From contig NZ_MUKP01000012.1 in NCBI RefSeq assembly GCF_002081715.1, positions 62,001 through 126,000 of the forward strand: a stretch of DNA of 64,000 bases, in the 5' to 3' direction. Both the position numbers and the translations under genes were made by a program. Shown here one piece after another: positions 34,655-44,040 of this stretch. Position 1 is the stretch's first letter; every line of letters starts with the position of its first letter. Under the pieces are notes generated by a model that had not been told where the DNA came from, made no database searches, and was given only the letters and a program-made list of their open reading frames with translations. Source of the DNA: Nocardia donostiensis (GTDB taxonomy: Bacteria > Actinomycetota > Actinomycetes > Mycobacteriales > Mycobacteriaceae).

Positions 34655-35683
34655 GTGAATCGTCGGATCCTCACCCTGCTGGCCGCCCTGATCCCGGTGC
34701 TCGTCTTCGGTGCTGTCGGCACCGTGTTCACGGTGCCGTTCGTCACCCTCGGGCCCGGGCCAACGGTCAACACGCTGGGGGAGGTGGACGGCAAGAAGGT
34801 CGTCGAGGTAACCGGCACCGAGGTCGACCCGGCGACGGGTCACCTCAATATGACCACCGTATCGGTGCGCGACGGTCTGAACATCTTCGAGGCGCTCGGC
34901 TACTGGGCCAGCGGCCGTCACGGTCTGGTGCCCCGATCGGAGGTGTACCCGCCGGGCGTCTCGCGCGAGGAGATCGACGAGTCCAACCAGCAGCAGTTCG
35001 AGAGTTCGGAGAGCAACGCCGAGGTCGCGGCGCTGAATTTCCTGAACCTGCCCACCACGGTCCTGGTGCGCGATATCACCGACGACGCCCCCGCCAAGGG
35101 CGCTCTGCGTTCCGGTGACGAATTCATCAGCATCAACGGCGCCCCGATCGCCACCCCGCAGGATGTGGTCACCGCGGTGTCCACCCAGGCGCCCGGCAGC
35201 GTGCTGACCGTGGTGGTGCGGCGCGACGGCGCCGAACAGACCATCCCGGTCACTCTCGGCGCCCGCCCCGATAATCCCGCCAAGGGTTACCTCGGGCTCA
35301 CCCCCGTCGAGGGAGCTCGCCCACCCATGCGGGTCACTTTCAACCTTGCCGATATCGGCGGCCCGTCGGCCGGGCTGATGTTCAGCCTGGCTCTGATCGA
35401 CAAACTGACACCGGGTGCGCTGGGGGGCGGCGAGTTCGTCGCCGGAACCGGCACCATCGACAACGACGGTAAGGTCGGCCCGATCGGCGGAATCCAGTAC
35501 AAGATGATCGCCGCCAGAGAAGCGGGCGCACAGACGTTCCTGGTTCCAGCAGCCAACTGCAACGAGGCCAGGCAGCAGATTCCGGAGGGTCTGCAGCTGG
35601 TGCGGGTCGAGAACCTCGCGGGCGCAGTGCAGGCTCTGGCCGATATCGATGCCGGCCGCCCCGCCCCCAGCTGCGCTGCCTGA
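34655..35683 (+). CDS. Membrane-anchored PDZ / Lon-type serine protease
   Basis: A 342-residue protein with an N-terminal membrane anchor (about 5-28, LTLLAALIPVLVFGAVGTVF), a PDZ domain (about 125-215, TDDAPAKGALRSGDEFISINGAPI) and a C-terminal Lon proteolytic domain with the Ser-Lys dyad: Ser in GGPSAGL (about 236) and Lys in IQYKMIAA (about 281). It should act outside the membrane on exported or membrane proteins. Known in actinobacteria as the YlbL/SdrC-like family (Rv3194c as I recall). GTG start. Confidence 0.9.
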   Translation: MNRRILTLLAALIPVLVFGAVGTVFTVPFVTLGPGPTVNTLGEVDGKKVVEVTGTEVDPATGHLNMTTVSVRDGLNIFEALGYWASGRHGLVPRSEVYPPGVSREEIDESNQQQFESSESNAEVAALNFLNLPTTVLVRDITDDAPAKGALRSGDEFISINGAPIATPQDVVTAVSTQAPGSVLTVVVRRDGAEQTIPVTLGARPDNPAKGYLGLTPVEGARPPMRVTFNLADIGGPSAGLMFSLALIDKLTPGALGGGEFVAGTGTIDNDGKVGPIGGIQYKMIAAREAGAQTFLVPAANCNEARQQIPEGLQLVRVENLAGAVQALADIDAGRPAPSCAA

Positions 35684-35766
35684 GCGTACCTCCGCCTTCG
35701 CTCCGGGCGTACCTCCGCATTCGCTCCGGCCATGCGCCTCGAGGCGTACCTTCCGTGTTCGCACGG
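35684..35766. repeat. 23-base direct repeats GCGTACCTCCGC...
   Basis: Two adjoining 23-base copies (35684-35706 and 35707-35729) differ at one base and begin GCGTACCTCCGC; a degenerate third copy follows at 35744-35766. They start right at the PDZ-Lon stop codon region. Looser CTTCGCTCCGG-like echoes continue to about 35850. Function unknown; no terminator-like pairing was seen. Confidence 0.7.
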
Positions 35767-36015
35767 CTGCGTGAGGTCTGCCCGATCACTCGCCTTTGCT
35801 CCGGCGGTGCGGCTTGCCTGTCTCTGCCTTCGCTTCGGCCGTGCGCGACACCACTTCACAAACGGGTGAGTGGATAGAGAGCCGGGTGGGGTAGGTGAGG
35901 TCGACGAGCCACGCGTAGCCCGAAGGGCCGGGCGAGGTTTACGAGGCCGGGCGCAGCTGAGCAATCGGGGGAACCGAACAGGCAATGAACTCTCTGCCGA
36001 CCGGCACCACCACCC

Positions 36016-36214
36016 GTTTGCGGCCCGGCTCGCGTTTCAGCCCTCGCAGCTAGAAGCGCCGGGACGGACGAACGTTCGACCCTCGCTGGGAGCGCCGGGG
36101 CGGACGAACGTTCGACCCTCGCTGGGAGCGCCGGGGCGGACGAACGTTCGACCCTCGCGCATGCGCCGAAGGCGCCAGCCGCGAGGGCTGAAACGCGAGC
36201 AAAGGGCCGCAAAC
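36016..36214. repeat. Inverted-repeat-bounded element with three 36-base tandem repeats
   Basis: Outer arms 36016-36047 and 36181-36214 are inverted repeats: 20 bases match perfectly, then a 1- against 3-base mismatch, then 11 more perfect matches. Between them lie tandem copies of a 36-base unit at 36061-36096, 36097-36132 and a shortened third at 36133-36158; each holds the palindrome CGAACGTTCG (36069, 36105, 36141). The whole is about 200 bases and lacks coding sense. It resembles a MITE-like or structured intergenic element; no transposase or target duplication was seen. Confidence 0.75.
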
Positions 36215-36215
36215 C

Positions 36216-36234
36216 GCCGCGCCGGAGGCGCGGC
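36216..36234 (-). terminator. Hairpin at the end of the PPA1309 gene
   Basis: GCCGCGCC (36216-36223) and GGCGCGGC (36227-36234) pair around a three-base loop just after the stop of the minus-strand gene ending at 36247. No U-run follows. Confidence 0.45.
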
Positions 36235-36246
36235 CATGAATACAGC

Positions 36247-36822
36247 TCAATCGAGGGTGTGTTGCAGGGCTTCGACCAGGTTTGGGGCGAGGTTGGGGTA
36301 GGTGCGCAGGTCCAGGTCTTCGGCGTCGTCGGCGTCGTCTTCCGGTCGCAGCTGGAGCAGGCACAGGGTGGTCCCCGAGCGCAGGGCGGCGGCGAACAGT
36401 CTGGCGTCGCGGCGCTCGGGGTGGGCCTGTGCCGCTGCTCGGCCCGCTGCGTCGGCGGCCTCGTTGTCGGCGAGCAGCGGGGTCAGGGCTTCGTCCAGGT
36501 CGTCTTCGGCGTCCGGGGGCAGCACTACGATTTCCTGGACCAGTACGCATCCGGTCACTGCGGGGGGCCAGCTGGTGGTGGCGAGGAATTCGTCCAATCC
36601 GCCTGCCGCGTCCACCGGCAGTGGGTCCTGCGCGATCGGGGTCAGCTCGTCGGCGGTGTCGACCTGATCGATCAGATCTGGTTCGGCCGCCACCAGATCC
36701 GCGGTCGGCACCAGCGCGAACATCTGCGGCGATCTGCCCCAGCCCTCGGCATCCACGAACTCCGCCACCTCGCGGACGGAACGAGCAAGGACGACTTCTG
36801 CATGCAGATCAGCGGCGCTCAC
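36247..36822 (-). CDS. PPA1309-family conserved actinobacterial protein
   Basis: A 191-residue acidic protein of a family conserved in actinobacteria and usually called PPA1309. The segments SVREVAEFVDAEGWGRSPQMFALVPTAD, SWPPAVTGCVLVQEIVVLPP and RRDARLFAAALRSGTTLCLLQLRPEDD are the conserved parts. Function is unknown; no catalytic motif is apparent. It is divergent from the UPF0182 gene, which is its usual neighbour as far as I recall. Confidence 0.75.
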   Translation of the reverse strand: MSAADLHAEVVLARSVREVAEFVDAEGWGRSPQMFALVPTADLVAAEPDLIDQVDTADELTPIAQDPLPVDAAGGLDEFLATTSWPPAVTGCVLVQEIVVLPPDAEDDLDEALTPLLADNEAADAAGRAAAQAHPERRDARLFAAALRSGTTLCLLQLRPEDDADDAEDLDLRTYPNLAPNLVEALQHTLD

Positions 36823-37001
36823 CCATCTATCCTCGCATCAGCGAAAACGCCGCCGCCGCAACCCTGCGAACCCATCGGTGTCCGATTTACGTAGAGTGGG
36901 CGCAGACGGTCCTGCGTGGACCGACCGCAATATTCGGACTGCGGCGAAGCTGCCGGTGGGGTCACCGACGGCGGCGCCGCCGGATTTTGGAGAGTGGCAT
37001 C

Positions 37002-40000
37002 GTGGGCATGCGGCCCCCCCACCGGGTTACCTTCGCTGTCCCGCCGCAGCCGCGTGCTGCTGCTGGCGGCTGTCGTGCTGGCGGCTCTGCTGCTGGTGGG
37101 GCCGAGGCTGGTCGACACCTATACGAACTGGTTGTGGTTCGGGGCGGTCGGTTTCCGCGGTGTGTACCTGACCGTGCTGTTGACCCGGATCCTGACCTTC
37201 GCAGTGGTCGCGGTGGTCGTCGGCGCGATCGTATGGCTGGCACTGCAGCTCGCCTACCGCAGCAGGCCGGTGTTCGTGCCCTCGGCCGGTCCGAACGACC
37301 CGATTGCCCGCTACCGCACCACGGTGATGAGCAGGCTGCGGTTGTTCGGGATCGGCATTCCCGCGCTGCTCGGCGTCCTGTCCGGTCTGGTCGCGCAGTC
37401 GAGTTGGGTGACGGTGCAGTTGTTCCTGCACGGCGGTTCGTTCGATCAAACCGATCCGCAGTTCGGGCTCGACATCGGTTTCTACGCCTTCGACCTGCCG
37501 TTCTACCGGATGGTGCTGAACTGGCTGTTCGTCGCCGTGATCATCGCGTTCTTCGCGAACCTGGTGACCCACTATATTTTCGGCGGGCTGCGCCTCACCG
37601 GCCGCGAGGGCACGCTCACCACTCCGGCCCGTGTCCAGCTGGCTGTGCTGGCAGGCCTGTTCGTGCTGTCGAAGGCCATCGCCTACTGGTTCGACCGCTA
37701 CGAGCTGTTGATGAGCCGGCGCAAGGAGCCCACCTTCACCGGTGGTTCGTTCACCGATATCAACGCGGTGCTGCCCGCCAAGCTGATCCTGCTGTCGATC
37801 GCGGTTATCTGTGCGCTCGCTTTCTTCGCAGGCATCGTGCTCAAGGATCTGCGGGTGCCTGCGCTGGCCGCAGCGCTGCTTGTGCTGTCGTCGGTGCTGG
37901 TCGGCGCGGTATACCCGCTGGTGGTCGAGCAGTTCTCGGTGAAGCCGAACGCGGCGCAGAAGGAAAGCGAGTACATCGAGCGCAATATCGCCGCTACCAG
38001 GCAGGCGTACGGGATCACCGACGACAAGATCGAGTACATCGACTACAAGGGTGAGAGCAACAAGAACCCGCTCGACGTCCCGGTCGATCACGCGACGATC
38101 GCCAATGCCCGCCTGCTCGACCCGAATATCCTCTCGCCTACTTTCACCCAGCTGCGGCAGTTGAAGAACTTCTACGGCTTCCCCGAATCACTGGATATCG
38201 ACCGATACAACCTCAATGGTGAGATCCAGGACTACATCGTCGGCGCGAGGGAACTGTCCCCTGCGACGTTGAGCGGCAACCAGACCGACTGGATCAACAA
38301 GCACACCGTCTACACGCACGGCAACGGTTTCGTCGCCGCCCCCGCCAACCGGGTCAACCGGCCGCAGTCGGAGAATCCGAACGACCCGGGCGGCAGCAGC
38401 GATTCCGGTTATCCGATCTTCTTGGTGAGCGATCTGTTCACGCCGAAGGATCAGCAGCGGATCAAGGTCGACCAGCCGCGCATCTACTACGGTGAGCTGA
38501 TTTCGCAGTCCAACCCCGATTACGCGATCGTCGGCGCGGTCGAGGGCCAGGCGCCCCGCGAGTACGACTCCGACCAGGCCCAGTACACCTACACCGGTGC
38601 GGGCGGTGTCCCGATCGGCAACTGGTTCAACCGCCTTGCGTTCGCCGCCAAGTACGCCGAACGCAACATCCTGTTCTCCTCGGCCATCGGCGAGGAATCG
38701 AAGATCCTGTTCAACCGTTCACCCCGGGATCGGGTGCAGCGAGTCGCCCCGTGGCTGACCACCGACGGCAACGCCTACCCGGCGGTGATCGACGGCCGGA
38801 TCGTGTGGATCGTGGATGCCTACACCACGCTGGACAACTACCCCTACTCGCAGACCACCTCGCTGGAGGGCGCGGTGGAGGACAGTATCGACCAGCGCAC
38901 CGGCAGGCTGTTGCCGCGTAAGGAAGTCAGCTATATCCGTAACTCGGTGAAGGCCACGGTCGACGCCTACGACGGCACGGTGACGCTGTACGAGGTCGAC
39001 CCGACCGACCCGGTGCTGAAGGCGTGGCGGGGCGTGTTCCCGGATGCGGTCCAGCCCGAAAGTGAGATCAGCCCCGAGCTGCGCGCGCACTTCCGGTACC
39101 CGGAGGACCTGTTCAAGGTGCAGCGGGAGATGTTGACGAAGTACCACGTGGACAACCCGCGCGAGTTCTTCACCAACAACGCGTTCTGGTCGGTGCCTGC
39201 CGATCCGACGGTGGAGGGCGCGACCGCCAGCCAGCCGCCGTACTATGTGCTGCTCGGCGATCCGAAGACGGGCAAACCGGTGTTCAACCTGACCAGCGCG
39301 ATGGTCGGCTACAACCGGCAGTTCCTGTCGGCCTATATATCGGTGCGCTCCGATCCGGAGGGTTACGGAAAGTTCCGGATCCTGCAGTTGCCGACGGATA
39401 CGCAGACGCTGGGTCCGCAGCAGACCCAGAACCGGATGACGACCGCACCGCAGGTCTCCCAGGAGCGGACCTTGCTGTCGAACTCCAACAAGATCAGATA
39501 CGGCAATCTGCTGACCCTGCCGATCGCCGACGGCGGCATCCTCTATGTGGAGCCGTTCTACAACGAACGCAATACCGGACCGGATACCGCGACCTTCCCG
39601 CAGCTGCTACGGGTGCTGGTGAGCTACCGAGACAGCTCGGGCACGGTGAAGGTGGGCTACGCGTCCACGCTGGCCGAGGCGATGGAACAGGTACTCCCCG
39701 GCGCGGGTGCGCTGGTCACTCCGTTCGGTGGTGACCCGGCCACTCGGCCCGAGTCGGAGGAGGGCGCACCACCTGCCGAGGGCACCCAGCCGCCCGCCGA
39801 GGACGGCAACCGCCCGCCCGCCGAGGGTGCGACCCCGCCGCCTGCGGCGAGCTCGCCCGCGCAGCAGGCCGCAGCTGCTGAACTGGACCGCAAGATCGAG
39901 GCTGTGCGCAACGCGATGCGCACCGGTAGTTTCGAGGACTTCGGCCGGGCTCTCGACGAGCTGGATGCCGCGGTCAAGGCCTACCAAGAGGCGGGCCGTT

Positions 40001-40002
40001 AA
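37002..40002 (+). CDS. UPF0182 (COG1615) membrane protein, start out of frame across C7 tract
   Basis: A roughly 1,000-residue conserved actinobacterial membrane protein of unknown function (Rv3193c as I recall). Up to seven hydrophobic segments fill the first 300 residues (LLLAAVVLAALLLVGPRLVD, then LTRILTFAVVAVVVG and so on), followed by a large, probably external region with NPDYAIVGAVEGQAPREYD and VDNPREFFTNNAFW, and a Pro/Glu-rich tail. The best start is GTG 37002 (GGAGAG at 36989-36994), reading VGMRPP, but after the seven C at 37014-37020 this frame leaves the long reading frame. Dropping one C restores the family N-terminus (PPTGLPSLSRRSRV). Translation in the visible frame alone would need a start at 36916 or a later GTG near 37050. 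Confidence 0.8.
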
Positions 40003-40017
40003 GCTCTGGTGAAACGA

Positions 40018-40061
40018 AAGAAGCGGCGCTGCCGTCCCTCGGGACGGCAGCGCCGCTTCTT
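40018..40061. terminator. Strong bidirectional terminator
   Basis: Twenty-base arms (40018-40037 and 40042-40061, AAGAAGCGGCGC.../...GCGCCGCTTCTT) are perfect complements around a four-base loop. It lies between the convergent UPF0182 and Rpf-like genes, with A/T-rich flanks on both sides (GAAACGAAAG and TTCTTGT), so it can stop both. Confidence 0.85.
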
Positions 40062-40113
40062 GTACTGTGTTCCGGCGGTCAGCGGATGTCGTCGTGCCGC
40101 GGGCCGGCCAGGA

Positions 40114-41007
<894 letters not shown>

Positions 41008-41081
41008 CGCGGGGTGGAGCAGCTCGGTAGCTCGCTGGGCTCATAACCCAGAGGTCGCAGGTTCAAATCCTGTCCCCGCTA
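41008..41081 (+). tRNA. Initiator tRNA-fMet (anticodon CAU)
   Basis: A full cloverleaf can be drawn: acceptor CGCGGGG with CCCCGCT, D arm GAGC/GCTC, anticodon arm CTGGG-CTCATAA-CCCAG and T arm GCAGG-TTCAAAT-CCTGT. The anticodon is CAT, and the three consecutive G-C pairs in the anticodon stem plus the unpaired first position (C1 against U72) mark it as the initiator rather than the elongator. The 3' CCA is not encoded (ACTA follows), so it must be added. Confidence 0.95.
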
Positions 41082-41086
41082 CTAGT

Positions 41087-41126
41087 GAGAAAGGCTCCCG
41101 GAGATCATCCTCCGGGAGCCTTTCTC
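41087..41126 (+). terminator. Terminator after the initiator tRNA
   Basis: Seventeen-base perfect arms (41087-41103 and 41110-41126, starting GAGAAAGGCTCCC) around the loop ATCATC begin five bases after the tRNA. The 3' arm ends in CTTTCTC, giving a partial U-rich tail. Confidence 0.85.
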
Positions 41127-41385
41127 ATGTTCGGAGCAGGTGTTCAGGGCAGGCCGATGCATTCATCGTCGTGCCGGGAAGTTCCTCCGCTACGCTCAGG
41201 CTGTCGCCGCCGTGCTCACCAGCCCGCCCCCTCCTGGGCTGCATTCCGCGCCACCTCTGGGGTCTCCGTGATATGACCGTCGCCTACCTGCCCTCCGTGT
41301 TGTCGACCCGAAATATGGGGGCAGCGAAGATAATTGGGGCGGGTTATTCTTCGGTGTCTTCACCCAGTCAAGTAATTGGAGCACC

Positions 41386-41598
41386 ATGAAAAAACGTATA
41401 GCTGGCGTCGTTATCGCGACCGCGTTGGTCGCACCTCTCCAGGTCGGGGCTTCCGCCAGTGCGGCGGCCGCACCCATGCTGGGGTCCTCCGAGGTCGGTT
41501 GTAACATCAACTGTCCGCCGGTCCTGGGGGTCGTGCTCGATCTACTCGGCGCGCTCTCTTCGGGCTCGTCGGGCGGTGGCGGCGCACCCGCGGCCTGA
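41386..41598 (+). CDS. Small secreted protein, unknown
   Basis: A 70-residue protein with a clear Sec signal peptide (MKKRIAGVVIATALVAPLQVG, cleavage near ASAAAA) leaving about 40 residues with two Cys (VGCNINCPP) and a Gly/Ser-rich end. A GGAG ribosome-binding site precedes the ATG. I do not recognise the family; tiny exported Cys-containing proteins of this kind are common in Nocardia-like genomes. Confidence 0.6.
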   Translation: MKKRIAGVVIATALVAPLQVGASASAAAAPMLGSSEVGCNINCPPVLGVVLDLLGALSSGSSGGGGAPAA

Positions 41599-41694
41599 CG
41601 CCACCTTCCCTGACGGAACTGCTCTACCCGCCTCCGACAAAATCGCGGCGGGTAGACGGCGTTATCCGTATCGAGCAGAAGGACGAGTAACACC

Positions 41695-42123
41695 ATGCCA
41701 TCCGATGTCGTACTCAAAGCCACCAACTTCGTGCACCGAACCATGTTGAAGGTCAGTGGCGGGCGGTTGGGAAAGAGATTCTTCGGGATGCCGTCGCTCG
41801 AGTTGACCACAACAGGGCGCAAATCGGGGCGGCCGCACGCGGTGATGCTGACCGCGCCGATCGTAGAGGGCGACAGCTATATCATCGTCGCCTCGCGGGG
41901 CGGGGACCCGATGCATCCGGCCTGGTTCTGGAACATCCAGGACAACCCCGAAGTCATGGTGTCGTTTCAGAGCGGCCCGCAGCGGCCCATGACAGCGCAG
42001 GTGTTGTCGGAGGAGGAGCGAGCGAGGCTGTGGCCGCGGATTGTGGCCGACTACCCCACCTACGGCGACTATCAGAAGCGAACCAGCCGCCAGATCCCAT
42101 TGGTTCGGCTGACCTCCAGGTGA
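41695..42123 (+). CDS. Deazaflavin (F420)-dependent nitroreductase family protein
   Basis: A 142-residue split-barrel protein of the Ddn/FDOR-B family (PF04075 type): LELTTTGRKSGRPHAVMLTAP binds the F420 phosphate region, followed by IIVASRGGDPMHPAWFWNIQDNPEVMV. Such enzymes use F420H2 to reduce quinones, nitro compounds and other oxidants at the membrane or in the cytosol; the substrate is unknown. AAGGACGAG lies upstream of the ATG. The short secreted-protein gene just before it may share a message. Confidence 0.9.
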   Translation: MPSDVVLKATNFVHRTMLKVSGGRLGKRFFGMPSLELTTTGRKSGRPHAVMLTAPIVEGDSYIIVASRGGDPMHPAWFWNIQDNPEVMVSFQSGPQRPMTAQVLSEEERARLWPRIVADYPTYGDYQKRTSRQIPLVRLTSR

Positions 42124-42769
42124 TCCAGCGGCCGTTTCAGTGGCCGATCTCCGGGTAAACACGTCTGTTTCCCTGACAATTGACAAGATCGGAATCGGTG
42201 GTGTTGCAAGAACATTTGCACGCACGGGTGATTACGCTGCCGATTCGGGTACTCGGTCGGGGTACGTCGCTTCGATACTCGGTTGCGTACTGCGCGGATC
42301 GAATTTCGAGTACGAAGCTCCGGGGCGGTAATCGGCGCCGGCTTCCCGCCGGATAACCAAGGGGTTCGCAACACAGTGGCGAAGCTCATATATTTAGATC
42401 GCAAAACCTGCTCTGAGCTGCGGAGACAAGCCGATAGCCCTGTCGGTGACAGCGCCAGTGTTCCGTTCATATGCACAGGCAAAACAATCGGGGCTTTCGA
42501 AACGTGTCCTCGAATTGCGCACCAGCATCGGTGAGATTGCGTCCGCGCGTGTGTCGGGCCGGTGAAATTCCGGTTTCGTCCGGTTTCCGGCCGCGGATAC
42601 CGCTAGGATTGGGGCATATTGGTACCGAGTGGGTTCGGCGTCGAGCCGTCACCGCAGTGCTCGGTCGCGGGGCATTCTCGGCGGCAGGGGTTACGGTGGA
42701 AAAGGGTTGTTCGACGCATCGAGCGGGCCACCGGCCCGCGGTGGCGGACCCACCTGCTGAGGAGGCGAA
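42124..42769. other. Long spacer without recognised gene
   Basis: About 650 bases with patchy, locally AT-richer composition (for example around 42380-42400, CATATATTTAGATC). Overlapping frames exist on both strands, but none has a ribosome-binding site and known features together. It may hold a decayed gene or the promoter of the small ORF at 42770. Confidence 0.35.
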
Positions 42770-42922
42770 ATGCCCGAGTACGCCGGACCCGACGAAGCCG
42801 AACTGGACCAAGCCCCCGTTGTCTGGCCTGAACCGAGCCGACTCGATTCGTGGTGGCACCACGTGATGACCGATCCCGAAACCGGCGCGGGTTCCGCGCC
42901 CACGCTCACCCACAACGGCTGA
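42770..42922 (+). CDS. 50-residue hypothetical protein
   Basis: An ATG at 42770 with a strong ribosome-binding site GAGGAGG (42759-42765) opens a 50-codon acidic frame (begins MPEYAGPDEAELD, contains DSWWHHVMTDPETG, ends LTHNG). No family is recognised. The good initiation site and protein-like composition support a real small gene; the Trp-Trp-His-His cluster is unusual. Confidence 0.5.
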   Translation: MPEYAGPDEAELDQAPVVWPEPSRLDSWWHHVMTDPETGAGSAPTLTHNG

Positions 42923-43062
42923 GCGCGGGCCAACACTCAACCGAAGCCGCGAGCCCGCAGTCGTCAGCGATAGATTCCGGCGCTCGCATCCGTTTCCGCG
43001 GTTGCTGCAGCAGATCGGTGCGACATCACCGCCGTTTCACCAGCGGTAATCGAGGTTGCCGG

Positions 43063-44034
43063 ATGTATGCTCCTCCCGTGGTTCAGCTGCCGGCGCCGAT
43101 GCTGGCGACCGCAGGGCGGCCGCCGGATACCGAAAGCTGGGCCATCGAAATGAAATGGGACGGGGTGCGGGTGATCGTGGTCCGCAGAGCCGGGATATGC
43201 CGCCTGTACAGCAGAAACCATCGTGAGGTCACCAGTTCGTACCCGGAACTCGTCGAAACGATCGAACTGCTGCGGCCCGGCCGGGATATGGTCCTCGACG
43301 GTGAAGTGATCGCGACGAACCCGTGCGGCGCGCCGTCGTTCGGTTTGCTGCAGCGGCGCATGCACATCGCCACACCGTCTGTCGAACTGATCCGGTCGGC
43401 TCCGGTGCGGTTCTACGCTTTTGATCTGCTCGCACTCGGTATCACAGACACCACACCGCTGCCGTACCTGGAACGTAGACGCCTGCTCGCCGACCTCGAA
43501 CTGTCCGCGCCGCTGGTGAGCACCCCACCATACTGGCTGGATGTGGAGGCCGACCGTTTGCTGGAGATCGCTGGGGAATACCAACTCGAAGGCATCGTCT
43601 CCAAGTTCATCGAATCTGCCTACTACCCGGGCCGCCGCTCCCCGGCCTGGATCAAAACCCCGCGCCGCCGCACCACAGAGGCGATCGTCGCCGGCTGGAC
43701 CTGCGGGACCGGTGTGCTGACACCGACCTTTGGCTCGCTGGTGCTCGGCGCCTACGACGAAGACGGCAAGATGGTGTACATCGGCAATGTGGGCACCGGA
43801 TTCAGTACGGCCGATCGGCGTCGCCTGCGTACCCGGCTCGACGAGTTGCCCGCCGCGGAAAGCCCTTTCGACATTCCGCCGGAACGGGTGGGGATCGTCG
43901 AGGTGCGCTGGGTGCGTCCCGAACTGGTCGGCGATATCGAATACCGCGAATACACCGGTGACGGGTTGCGTCACCCGTTCTGGCGTGGTCTCCGCAGCGA
44001 TAAGGAACCCGAAGAGGTCGCGCTACCGCGGTAG
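43063..44034 (+). CDS. ATP-dependent DNA ligase (LigC/LigD-ligase type)
   Basis: A 323-residue ATP-dependent DNA ligase. The adenylation motif with the nucleophile Lys is EMKWDGVR (about residue 29), followed by LDGEVIATN (motif III), FYAFDLLALG, EGIVSK (motif IV) and WIKTPRR (motif V). The second part is an OB-fold (GSLVLGAYDEDGKMVYIGNVGTGF ... VRWVRPELVGDIEY). The size fits the stand-alone C-type ligases of actinobacteria that work in end-joining or repair; no Ku or polymerase gene is adjacent. ATG at 43063 is used; GTG 43078 is possible. Confidence 0.92.
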   Translation: MYAPPVVQLPAPMLATAGRPPDTESWAIEMKWDGVRVIVVRRAGICRLYSRNHREVTSSYPELVETIELLRPGRDMVLDGEVIATNPCGAPSFGLLQRRMHIATPSVELIRSAPVRFYAFDLLALGITDTTPLPYLERRRLLADLELSAPLVSTPPYWLDVEADRLLEIAGEYQLEGIVSKFIESAYYPGRRSPAWIKTPRRRTTEAIVAGWTCGTGVLTPTFGSLVLGAYDEDGKMVYIGNVGTGFSTADRRRLRTRLDELPAAESPFDIPPERVGIVEVRWVRPELVGDIEYREYTGDGLRHPFWRGLRSDKEPEEVALPR

Positions 44035-44040
44035 GTGTGC

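Noticed and set aside
36069..36150. CGAACGTTCG palindromes as SOS (LexA) boxes
   Set aside because: Actinobacterial LexA boxes need a four-base gap (GAAC-N4-GTTC); here the halves adjoin, and no repair gene follows.
36282..38054. Long open frame overlapping the UPF0182 gene in another frame
   Set aside because: It is Arg/Gly/Pro-rich with no family match; such shadow frames are common opposite or beside GC-rich genes. Only its first six codons from 37002 matter, as the UPF0182 start.
42072..42482. Minus-strand open frame of about 136 codons
   Set aside because: It overlaps the end of the nitroreductase gene, has no ribosome-binding site and no recognisable domain, so it was left as spacer.
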